A DNA stretch of 64,000 bases, taken from Azadirachta indica. Its lineage: Eukaryota > Streptophyta > Magnoliopsida > Sapindales > Meliaceae. The notes below the pieces were generated by a model. That model was given only the letters and a program-made list of their open reading frames with translations. It had not been told where the DNA came from and did no database searches. Positions within the stretch are counted from its first letter, which is position 1, and each line of letters opens with the position of its first letter. The stretch lies in the NCBI GenBank assembly GCA_022749755.1, contig CM040445.1, positions 9,073,182 to 9,137,181 on the forward strand, written 5' to 3'. Position numbers and translations under genes: made by a program. Below, piece by piece: positions 25,701-36,060 of this stretch.

Positions 25701-26280
25701 AAAAATTAGACGAAAAAGAGAGTACGAAGGAGTTTGTAATATGCTCACATTTTAAAGCATGAAAATATAAATAATTAATTAATTTTTTAAAATAATTAAA
25801 AATTTAAAAGAAGCATTTATATTTGTAAAAATTGTAATATAAAAATTAAATTAAATAATGTTTTAATAATTTTATTTAATAAAAAAATTTTTTTACAAAA
25901 AATTATAAAAATAAAAATTCAGAGCCTGATACGGATACGACATAACACACCATGAAGAGGGTTAAATCTTTTCGCTCGAGCAAACATCACAACATAATAT
26001 TTACATCTCCATTGACAAGGACTTACATGAAACTCCAAACATCACTCAATCAAGGACTGATTTGTTAAAATTATTAAAATATATCACAATATATTATTTC
26101 AAATAGTTAAGGGACGAAACGTTATTATTCAGACATAAACAAATAAATAAAAAATAAATATAATTTTGAAAAACGTAGATAAGTGGACGGTTAAAAATGA
26201 ACTAAATATAATTAATGTGAAAAAAAGTGGATAATTGGACGGTTAAAAATTAATTAAATTCTGTTAAATGCTATCCATTC
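22740..26280. other. Intergenic DNA upstream of PP2-A13 copy 1
   Basis: No gene is supported. A GC-richer part at 23830-24100 contains ACACGTGT (23937-23944) and CCACGTGTC (24063-24071), both ACGT-core boxes of the kind bound by bZIP/bHLH factors. They lie about 2.5 kb from the gene, so any role is speculative. The rest is AT-rich. Confidence 0.4.
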
Positions 26281-26281
26281 T

Positions 26282-26289
26282 ATAAATAA
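26282..26289 (+). promoter_or_regulatory. Possible TATA box of PP2-A13 copy 1
   Basis: TATAAATA lies about 290 bases before the ATG. The aligned position in copy 2 does not keep this exact word, so it may not be the functional element. Confidence 0.35.
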
Positions 26290-26580
26290 AACCTGAAAAT
26301 AAAAATTAAAAAAAAAGGTAAAAATAATAATCTCCACAAGGCCTATCTGTCATCCCAATTTTCTCTCTCAAGCCATTTTCCGTCCCTTCTGTTTCTCGTC
26401 AAACAAACAGACAAAACAAGGAAAAGAATCAAAACCCAAGAGATGTGAACGCGTCCGCGTGCAACAACGACATCTACAAATATTCTCTGAGCCCTCTATC
26501 GCCACCTCTTTCTCCCTTGCTTTACAAATTCATTTTGATTTTCAGAACTTTCTAGTCCTCTGTTTCTGCGTTTGAGCTTA

Positions 26581-28741
26581 ATGGGTGCGGCTCTTTCTGC
26601 TTTGTTCGGGGACCCAAATGTTTCGTCTCGTTGTTTGGCGACAAAACCAGGTCTTGGTGATTTGCCTGAGAGTTGTGTGGCTTTGATTATCGGTTATTTG
26701 GATCCGCCGGAGATATGCAAGTTGGCTAAGCTGAACAAGGCTTTTCATGGGGCTTCTTTGGCTGATTTCGTTTGGGAATCAAAGTTGCCTTCTAATTATC
26801 CGGTTTTGATTGAAAAAGTGTTCGGTGATCTGAAAGAAAATATGGGTAAGAGAGATGTTTACGCCAGGCTTTGTCGGATGAATACTGTTGATGCTGGGAC
26901 CAAGGTAAACATCTTTCCATAACACAAAGAAATGAAAAAATGAAATCCTTTTGGGTTTTTGTTAAAAGTTCATTTTATTTTTTCTGAGCAACCAACAAAA
27001 GAGTTTAATTTGACTTATCGGATTTTGAGAGAGAAAATCAATGAAATTATTTCTGTCTGGAAATTTATGTTTTAGCAAACCGATCTCAATTAGTTTTCTA
27101 AGAAATCCAAATAGAAAAATCTAAGCAAAATATTTAAATCCAAAAGCTTTTATATTTTCGTTTTTTTTGTACGGAGGGCTTTTGTGAATTTGATTGCTTA
27201 GGTAATCTAGTTTTGTTGTTGTTGTTGTTGACGAATTTGCATATGTTGGTTGTGTACAGAAAGTTTGGCTTGATAAGAGTACTGGGGGTGTCTGTTTATC
27301 CGTTTCTTCAAAGGGATTGGCAATCACTGGTATTGATGATAGAAGATACTGGAACCATATTCCGACTGAGGAATCTAGGTGAGATTAATTGGAACTCTTT
27401 CAATAGTTTTCCATGAGAAAATGGGAAAATTTTCAGATTCTTATCATATAGTATTTTTTTAGATTGGCCGATAGAAGATTCGGTGTTCAGGGGAAAATTT
27501 TCTTGCTGAATTTCTTCAAAGTAGGTTCTTTGTTATTTTTTTACTGTCAGTTTTTAATTATCGTGTGAATCTTGATTGTATGATCTCATTATTTTACAAG
27601 GTCGTATTCCAGGGAAAAGTAGATCCTAGATTATGACTGCATGTTATTTTTGACCACTTCTGCTTCCTGGAGGCCGTAGTTTTCTTTTATACTAACATTG
27701 ATTCTTTTGGCCTACAAATCTGGTGGCAGCTTGTACGATATATATATATATATATATATATATGGAGAGAGAGAGAGGACAGAATCAGCGGTCTTTTTTT
27801 TTTTACACAAAATTTTACATTATCTAACGGTTAAGATTGCATATGATATATTTATTAATTATGAAGGCATTAATTATATAGTTAGATACAATTTCAACCG
27901 TTGGATGTGTCAATATCTAATGGCTTATAATTGATGTAAGATTTTGTATAAAAAAAAGTTGTTGATTCTATACCATATATATATATATATAACTCTTGAC
28001 TCTCTTTTTTTTTCTTTAAACAACAATCTTTTTGTAACAATATTTAGATACAAAAAGCCTTCTGTTGTTTGGTTTCTAGGGCATTGTTAACCCGATGATA
28101 GTTCTTTCAATATGACAACTATGTATTGGTTTCTTTCTTTGTTACGTGAACCATTGAAGTAAATGTAGGGTTTTAAAAATTATGATCCATTGATGGTAGT
28201 AGATGTGTTTCTTGCTCGATTGATGGCAGTAAATATGTTTCTTGTAATACTGTTTGCGGAAAGGATTAGAATAAGATGGAGTGCTGGAATTGATTGGGAG
28301 TTTATTTTCCTTGTGGTTAGATTCGCTTCAGTTGCATATCTTCAGCAAATCTGGTGGTTTGAAGTTGATGGGGAGGTTGAGTTTCCATTTCCAGCAGGAA
28401 CCTATAGCATATACATTAGACTGCAGTTAGGACGGGCCTACAAGAGATTTGGTCGCCGGGTCTGCAACACTGAACAAGTCCATGGTTGGGATAAAAAGCC
28501 TGCACAGTTTCAGCTATGGACTTCAGACGGTCAGCATGCTTCGTCCCAATGTATCTTAAATGAACCTGGAAAATGGATTCAGTATCACATTGGGGACTTT
28601 GTTGTTGAGAATGCCAATCCAGTGACCAAGATTAAGTTCTCCATGACCCAAATTGATTGTACACACACCAAGGGGGGACTCTGTTTAGATTCTGTTCTAA
28701 TATGCCCGAGTAATTGTACAGAGGCGCTAAAGCATTTTTAA
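26581..28741 (+). CDS. PP2-A13: F-box protein PP2-A13-like, copy 1
   Basis: Three exons, 26581-26904, 27260-27378 and 28321-28741, all with GT-AG borders (AAG/gtaaac, tgtacag/AAAGTT, TCTAG/gtgag, gtggttag/ATTCGC), give 287 residues, the usual length for this family. Residues about 25-75 are the F-box (GLGDLPESCVALIIGYLDPP, then LADFVWESKLPSNY), which binds SKP1 in SCF ubiquitin ligases. Residues about 108-280 are a phloem-protein-2 (Nictaba-like lectin) domain, with VWLDKSTGG, AITGIDDRRYWNHIPTEESR, QQIWWFEVDGE and the diagnostic TQIDCTHTKGGLCLDSVL. The start is the first in-frame ATG in a good context (CTTAATGGG), shared with copy 2. Family members are thought to select glycosylated or stress-related targets for ubiquitination in cytosol and nucleus; the target here is unknown. 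A TATAAATA box lies at 26282-26289. Intron 2 carries a MITE that the other copy lacks. Confidence 0.93.
27770..27978. mobile_element. Palindromic MITE, family P, copy 4, in PP2-A13 intron 2
   Basis: The left end (AGAATCAGCGGTCTTTTTTT, CTAACGGTTAAGATTGCATA) and the right end (CAACCGTTGGATGTGTCAA, AAAAAAGTTGTTGATTCTA) are long imperfect inverted repeats. TA-rich microsatellites flank it on both sides (27738-27763 and 27976-27991). The equivalent intron of copy 2 runs directly from CAGCTTGTATGTTATATG to CTTTTGACTCTTC, an empty site. Confidence 0.75.
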
Positions 28742-29642
28742 GCATTTAGCCACTCAAAGGTAGGAAATCCCCACATATTGTAGAGAGGTAGGGTAACGTT
28801 AGAAAGCGGAATCAAATACTAATAGTCAATATTAGTCTGTAATGAGACTGTGTATATGCTATTGTCTATTAGTGTGTAATTATCAAGGGCTTCTTGTTTG
28901 GTGTTTTGAAAATGAGCGCTACTTGATAATTGAATGTACAACATTATACATTTAAGATTGTTCTCTCTCTTCTGCAGAGAAAGAGAAGCTTCAGCGTTGG
29001 TATCAATTTCCTCGTTGAGAACGAAGAAATGTTTCATCAGGGCCTATATCAGCGGCCACCCCCTTTTGAGGGCCCGAATCCCATCATAATTATTCACAGC
29101 TTGGCTGTTAGGTTTCGTACAAGCTTGTTAACGAGTAAGCAGAATTCGAAAAGGAAAAAATCAACAAACGTACTATTAGTTGTGAAACTCTGGAAGACCA
29201 GTTGTAACAGAGTTACACGGTTAAAGAAAATTTTACTTTAGAGGTTAGTGTGAGAGGAAAAATCAATTCTTTAAGTGCTTACTTCGATGATAAAAGACTA
29301 AACCAGCTCAGCTATTCCCGTAGAACATATCTTTTTCTAGGATAATATTGTTTCACTAGGAAAATAAAATTCCATTTCTGCTGCCACAACACCCCAGTAT
29401 AAACTAGAACGGGATGGGTTACTAGTAGTGTATGATTACAGATTCCAAGTACAGTACCAATATTTACTAATGCAGCCTACATTAGCAGTTGGCTTGTGGG
29501 AAGGCTAGAATACACTTGTTTAGCAGTGATTGACAAAGCTGCTACCCACCAAAAACTTGCAATTACAAAAAAAAAAAGCCTAAAATCATGTGATCCTATT
29601 TATGTTGTACCACTAACCAGAAATTAACTAAGAATATGCAAG
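28742..29642. other. 3' UTR and short spacer between convergent genes
   Basis: The PP2-A13 homology, and so probably its 3' UTR, reaches about 28975. The rest, to the SLK stop codon, includes the presumed SLK 3' UTR on the minus strand. The open frame at 28930-29241 has no recognisable domain and mostly lies outside the duplicated arm, so it is not called as a gene. Confidence 0.5.
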
Positions 29643-32600
29643 TCATGCCTTCTGGTAGCTCATGTCACAACCACCTCCATCAGAAATCCTCTTATTAAAA
29701 TACCCACCGACCATGCTCGGAATGAATTCTGGCAAATATTGTTCTCTTTTAACGAAGTTGTCATTACCATAAAAACTAGGTTGCGCACTAGAGGCAGCTC
29801 TAAAGGAGCTAAATTTCCCCACAACACTATTCACTGCATTGCCTGAGGCTTCTGGAGCAGCTGTGCTGTTTCTAAATTCTACCTTGTTCTCATCAATCAA
29901 TGTGTCCGTCGTTGTGGCAGGCAATCCAGCGATTTTACTTGTAGATTTATGGTTAACTTTTTCCACCTCATCACTGTCCCCGCCGCTGGCTGTTCTGCTG
30001 TTGCTGATCGTTTCCTGCAGCAACTTTTGGATCAGGTGCTCCTCCATCTTCTGGTTGCATTCTGAAGAATTGAAACTTGACAAGCTATGAACTGATAAAT
30101 TCCGAACAAGTCCAGACTTTGAGGTTTTACGACTTTGAAATGATCTTGAAGATGCAGAAGACCCGTTATATGAAGAAGGCTCCTGTATCCCTTTACTCAT
30201 TTCTAGGTTGAATGAGTTCTGTCTCAACAAACTCCCATAATAACCAAGGGAAGGCATTGCTTCTTCAGAGCCAGCCGAAGGCCTAGAACCAGTGAAGTTT
30301 GAGCTTTCATTTTTACCATTGTCAACGACCAGAGAAGAAGCCATCAACTTTGTCCTGAAACTTAATGGAGGACCCTGAGCAGTTACCTTCTCTTGTGATT
30401 TGTGGTTCAGGGTCTTACTTTTGCTTGTTCCTTGAGAATAATTCTTCAAGATCTCTATCATGAGCAGTGGTACCAGTATCAGATATAATTTTGCATGCTG
30501 ATATCAAATCAACTAACAGAGTCCAAAATTAACACTACTTCTGGTCAAAGTAGCGTCCTTGAGAGAACATCATAAATGAAGAAAAAAAATCAAAAGAAAA
30601 TAGTTCCCAAGTTGTTTATGGTAAAAGTTTTGTGCTCAAATTATTTTTGTGAAAGAAACCGTACTATCTTGCATATACTGTTAAGATGTTACGAATCATG
30701 ATAGTGAATTTAGGACCCTCTGAACAAAGTCTTTGACTGAAAGTTGAGTGAAGTAAAAATAAACAGAAATTTGTTTTGAAAATGAAAAGTATAAACCAAA
30801 ATTGAACTCCACATGATGAAAGCCCAGATCTACATATATTTTGTGTGCTACCAAGGTGACCATCTGAGAGGTCACTTACCTATAGGTCCACTGTTATTAT
30901 TCAGGCTAAAAGTGATTAAGTCTTTCATACTGCTGACAATCTCAGCTATCTGCAAAAACAATTTGAATCCAGAAAATTAAGTCAAGACTTGGGAATTGCT
31001 TTCCAACTTCAGACAAAATGAATTATCTATATTTACCTGCAAGCACCTGACGTAGCTCTTGGGAAATCCCAAATTATCAACCAACTGTAACTCCATATTT
31101 CTTGCAAGTTGACACCCAGCCACCAGAAACCTTTAGTGAAAAAGATGATCAGTAACTAGATAATGTTTATGCCCTTGTATCACGAAAGGTTCATTTTCGA
31201 TACAATAGGAATAGGCACACTTATGTATTTTGGTCATGTTCACTGCTATGAAGATCCTACTTTCTTGATACATTAAAAGCAAATAAATAAAGAGTATACA
31301 AGAGCTCTTTCTAACTCATTATACAATGTCTTTTGAATGCAATGCAGGACAAACACCTGCACAATTGTCTCTGTTTCAAATGGTTATTATTGATTCATCA
31401 AATAACATGTGGTAACTAGAAATCATGGAGGACCTCAAACAAAGGCCAATGAACAGGATGCAATCATTGAAAAAGTGTGCATAATGACAAATTAATTGTG
31501 AAACCTCAGATTGACGTATTTGGATGTAGGTAAATAATATGTTTGCTTGTATGGTTGATCAATTGGTTTAATCAATCAAGGGGCGTTACGAACTCAAGTT
31601 AAAAATTTTGCATCTGCGGGGGTGTGAAAAATTTCATTGGCTAAAAGGAAGAAACTGAACTCTTACATATTGCAATTTGCTTGTAAATCATGTGGTGATG
31701 GCCCATCAGATCCACTACGGTTAATAGCACTTTGATATTTTTGTGCAGCTTGAACCAACTGATTAACCTGGAGACACGGCATATTTAAAGAAATAAGTGG
31801 CAACATACTAAGACTTTACGCCCTGAGCACATAAAGAACACATCAAGTAGGACCAATGTATGGTCTAGTCATGACTGTTATAAATAACAGACCACAGAAT
31901 ACAATGATTATACCTGAGGAGCAACCAAATTGCGAGGCAAAAATTCCTCATGATGCCATGAACAAAACTCCCAAGACAGAATCTGAAAAAAATAATGGCC
32001 ATGTAAAATTGAGATTAACATGATTAATTAAATTAGCCTACCAATTTAGTATAAAATGGGCCTCAACTAACCTTCAGATCAGGAGTGAATATTACTCGAA
32101 GTTTACCCTCACGAACAACACGAAATCCCTCATAAACAATCTCGTGAACTGCTTTTCCATATTCCAAAATCATTAATCCAGAAAACTGAACACGTTCATG
32201 TGGCAGGTCAAGATACAGGTGTTCATCAATCACACCACTCTCAAATGTTATTTTATTAAGCCTCGGAAGTGCTTCTGAATTTGCCTCTGGCATGAACACA
32301 AGGATAGAAAGAAGCTAAATACCATCAAACATATTAAGCTAATCAGGAAAACCATTCTCAATTATTGACAATGGGTAAAGTTGTCACCACTTAAAACCAC
32401 ATATGAGCTACTAAAATTCTTACCAAACCCCCTTCCTGATGTAGAACCACATAGATCACACTGCCAAGCATCCTAAAAAGACAAAAGGAAAAGCAAAATA
32501 TTTTCAATTTCATGCTAGGCAGAATCAAAACACATTTTGGGGTAAAATTAAGGGTCAAGAAGGAAAATATGCATAAATTGCAGATTCATATAGGAGCATA

Positions 32601-33873
32601 TACAGAAAACATAGTAGACAAGCGTACGTATGGATAAATGAATCAACCTTAAGTCATATGTTACAAGCAAACTAGGCTTATATAAATGAAATAGAGACGA
32701 TACTCATGAAAAAATATGTGCATCACTGATAAAGGAAACAACAGGCAGCTTTAAAACTGACCGTAGCTGCTGTCTTGGGGAAAACACCAAGGGCATGGTG
32801 TCCCACACTATCATACAAAGACAAACACCACCTTTTCTTGGCAAAAGGGGCATAATACTCGGCCACAAATTTCCTCCAGTAGGCAATGCCATTGTCCTAT
32901 AGAAACAAAAGATGAAAGTCAGAGTACCATCAACAATATCACTATACCAAGAATAAACAACAGCAAGGTGTATGAGGAAATTTTCAAAAAGGGTGTGTAG
33001 TAGTTTCAATCAAATTTCTAACTCACAGATGGCCTATGCCGTAGATGATACATGTACTGCATTAACCTGCGTGAACACACTCCACTGTGCAAGGCATATG
33101 CAGCAGGTACTTGATGCCCCACCTGCTGTAATTGGTGTTGCCTCTCTCTGCTGCTGCTGCTGCTGCTTCAGCATTTCTATGTCAACTCCCCCCATGTGTG
33201 GACTAGACTGCAAAACTTTTTGCTGCTTTTCATTTTTTGACTTAAGCTGCAAGATGTCGGATCTGGGTTTCTTGTGCACCTTACTTGAAGTGAAAGGATC
33301 AAGTTTTAAGCCACTAAAGGATGAATTTTGCTTCTGCAAGTCAGGTGAAGATGATGTAGTGAAAACTCTTTGTTGTTTCCTTTTATGTGCTTGTGAACCA
33401 TCAAGCCCTAAGTGGGAGATTTGCTGCACTGTGGAGGAGCCTTCTGTGATTGAAGAACCCAAACTACTAAAACAATGTGATGAAGACAAAGGCAATGGCG
33501 GTAAATTGAGGTAAGAATACACGCTGGCACTGGCAGTACTTCTCTGTGACTGAGGTCCGGTAGAAACTGCTGAGTTACCATCAGGGACTACAGAACTGAA
33601 CCTACCGAGTTTAAAGTTAGCTGTTTCATGCACAATTGTTGGATTTTCTATCCCAGAGACCATAGCCTCATTCACTTGCGCAATAATAGCAGATTCTGGC
33701 AAGTTCACAGAAGATACGTTCAAGAGAGAAGCTACTACAGCCTGGTACTGTCCATCTTTTTGTAGTAAATTATCGGAACTTGATGGCTGCAAATTGCCTC
33801 CAGTTGCCTGATTAAGTGCCCCAGAGGAAAATACAAACTGGTACTTGGAATCAGGCATGGCCTCAAGAGCCAT
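29643..33873 (-). CDS. SEUSS-LIKE (SLK) type transcriptional co-regulator, LIM-binding family, with apparent frameshift
   Basis: Nine coding exons on the minus strand: 33873-33027 (ATG at 33871-33873), 32896-32762, 32472-32424, 32286-32072, 31982-31914, 31767-31667, 31130-31037, 30949-30880 and 30454-29643. All borders are GT-AG, and exons 2-9 join in phase, giving about 796 residues in total. The Ldb/LIM-binding core is clear: SRRLMQYMYHLRHRPS, YWRKFVAEYYAPFAKKRWC, AWQCDLCGSTSGRGF, LPRLNKITFESGVIDEHLYL, LSWEFC, LVAPQVNQLVQAAQK and LQIAEIVSSMKDLI. The tail is Ser/Asn-rich with the conserved QKMEEHLIQKLLQE segment. SEU/SLK proteins pair with LEUNIG co-repressors in the nucleus to control floral and meristem genes. 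The glutamine-rich middle is shorter than in SEU. Exon 1 is 847 nt, so the ATG frame cannot reach the conserved SRRLMQ frame without a +1 (or -2) correction near 33100-33165; uncorrected, it stops at 33034. It may be a pseudogene, a recent allele or an assembly error. Confidence 0.85.
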
Positions 33874-34800
33874 CCTGGGCCCTGAAAACATTTACAACGA
33901 GGAGATATGATCAATGCAGTTATATCATTCCCTCAACAGAAATACCTAAATATGAGTCCCCATTTCACTAAAAGTTATATCTAGCACCAAAGTGAGCACA
34001 TACACAAACATGAATAAACTGCTCAAAAGGTTAAGAATTTGGACTGACAGGACCACAGTACTTTCAAACCATTATTGCAACATAAATTGAACCATTCGTT
34101 TTTAAAGAATGTCAAATATCTGCTGATTTTTCAACCCATCTTGGTTCTTACCCAAGGCTTGAGGAACATCTACAAAAATATGATGACAACAAATTCCCTA
34201 GAAACAAACAGACAGGGATCTCTACAGCTAAATATGTATCAACAAGCAAATACAAACCCACACATAGACAAAAGTTAATCGAATAGAAGTTCAAACGATT
34301 ACACATGAATAAAAATCGAAACAAGGTCAAATTAACCTAAAAATCTTAACTTGGCAACATCAGAAACAGAGAAAACATAAAGAGACACATTTTAACAAAT
34401 GGGTCATATTATGCTCAGATAAATGGACTATTGTCTTTTTCAGTCCCAAAAGCAACTAAGAAGAACCCCAAAATTTTAACATTTTCCCCCGTTTCGTACA
34501 CTTTCTCACCAACCAAACATCAAAGAAGGAAAAACAAACACAAAATAAAAAGCAAAAGGCAATAAAAACTAAAATATTATTTAAAAGAAATGAGACAATA
34601 ATATATACCTAGTACTTGAGATTTTGTAGTCCTTTTTATTATTATTATTATTATTTCTTTCGTTATCTGCCAAAAGCAAGAAATTATTTAAAAAAAAGTT
34701 TAGATTTTCAGTAAGATAGCCATGAATGTTAAGGTTTTTTAGGAGGTTCTTATAGTGAGCGGGAAGAGGCATTGTTTGTCAGTGTCAGTATGCGTGGTAA
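33874..34800 (-). other. 5' UTR exon and 5' UTR intron of the SLK-like gene
   Basis: The first coding exon has a good acceptor just upstream of its ATG (TTTTCAG/GGCCC, exon start at 33881). A donor (CTAG/gtatat) at about 34611 defines an untranslated first exon from about 34612 upward. The intron would be about 730 bases. SEU-type genes often have an untranslated first exon. The transcription start is not determined. Confidence 0.45.
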
Positions 34801-34864
34801 GACAGCGGTTGACAGCCTGCTGCCGGTGGAAGGGATGATGTAACCGGGTTTGTTCGGTACTAAT

Positions 34865-34900
34865 AATGGACACGTGTCAACTAGGGACATGACACGTCCT
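34865..34900 (-). promoter_or_regulatory. Paired ACGT boxes upstream of the SLK-like gene
   Basis: GGACACGTGTCAAC (G-box core CACGTG at 34871-34876) and TGACACGTCC (34890-34899) sit about 15 bases apart, a few hundred bases at most from the probable transcription start. Such pairs resemble abscisic-acid or light response modules bound by bZIP proteins. The function is inferred from motif only. Confidence 0.4.
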
Positions 34901-34999
34901 CCTTTCAGGGTTGGATTGTGGCATATGTTTTGAATTTTATTTTCCTGTCCTTTTCCTTCTCTTTTGGTTTTTTGAGATAATAACATCTTCACCCCTAAT

Positions 35000-36060
35000 G
35001 TTACTGAAATAACAAATCAGGGTACAGTTTGATTTTTAACAAATGAATATCTTACTTTAGTTGCTTTTTAGTTTCAATCAAGTTCCTGTTAAGTGCTAAC
35101 AGAGGTGGCAAAGAGGCTCAATCAACAAAATATGACAAAAAATTTGGCCAATACCTAACATAAACTCAGAATTAAGATCACATACTAAATATAAACTCAA
35201 TGAGATAGTACATAGGTCGACAGGAAATTTTAAATAATTGGTTAAAATATTTTTTATTAAAAAATTAATAATGCAAATAATGGTAGTTTTATGAAATTAA
35301 ATTTATTGATATTTTGATAAATTTAATCAATTAAAAGTTTAAAACTTAGTGCGGGATGACATAAATTTAATAAACTTATGGGTTAGGCTGAACTCATCTT
35401 TTAAAAATTAGGTATGATATAAAATACGAATGAGTTTGAGTTACACAAACCGAGTAGACACGACACATTTATCATTTATAGTTTTTAACAAGTTCTTGTT
35501 AGAAAATAAAAAAGTTATCAAAATTGATCAAACTATATCTTATTTAGGTAATTTTCAATGGCTGCCTGCAGCAGCCATGGAAGGCTGTTTATGGCAGCCT
35601 CCAATGGCTGCTCCAGGTAACATGATGGCCGCTGCAACCATGGGAGGAAAGAAGAAGAAAATAAGAAAGAGAAGAGAAAAAAAAGAAAAATTAATTTTAA
35701 ATTAAGGGTGAAATTGTCTTTTTATATAGTCAAATATGGTCAACTCAATGAACTATTAAACATAACAGTTGGACTTAACAGTTGAGGGCGCTTTGATGAC
35801 TTTCAAAATTTTTGAGAGTGTGCTGATGATTGTCCAAAATGATGTTGCGGGGTTAAGCTGAAGATTATCCATCTTAATATGTTGTTTCAACAAAATTTAA
35901 AGATGAAAGTGTTATTATCCCATTTCTATTTTCCATCTTTATCATTTGTTGGTATTTCATCATCGCAATTATATTATGTTGTTGTGTCTATCTCCTTTTT
36001 TTCTTTTCCTTTACTATCAATCGTAAAGAAAAGGGTAGTTAGTAGAAAAAGAAGAATAAA
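35000..36060. other. Mixed transposon debris
   Basis: A possible hAT-type relic starts near 35101 (AGAGGTGGCAAAG), with a decayed partner near 35462-35485. A GC-rich patch at 35558-35645 has repeated GGCTGC/CAGCC words and ATGG blocks, followed by an A/G-rich run. No functional gene is supported. The open frame at 35430-35705 spans this debris. Confidence 0.35.

Larger units (their letters stand above)
26150..28975. repeat. Inverted duplication, left arm (PP2-A13 copy 1)
   Basis: This arm aligns with the reverse complement of about 40000-42400, including 5' flank, all exons, both introns and 3' UTR. Shared flank words include TTCTCGTCAAACAAACAGAC on the 5' side and TGAATGTACAACATTA on the 3' side. 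The arm is longer than its partner mainly because of the MITE in intron 2. Confidence 0.85.

Noticed and set aside
28930..29241. Open frame of 103 codons after PP2-A13 copy 1
   Set aside because: No domain is recognisable, it begins inside the 3' UTR, and homology with the other arm stops within it, so it is unlikely to be a conserved gene.
32972..33514. Plus-strand 180-codon frame rich in Cys
   Set aside because: It is antisense to the Gln-rich coding exon of the SLK gene. The poly-Cys run simply mirrors the CAG repeat.
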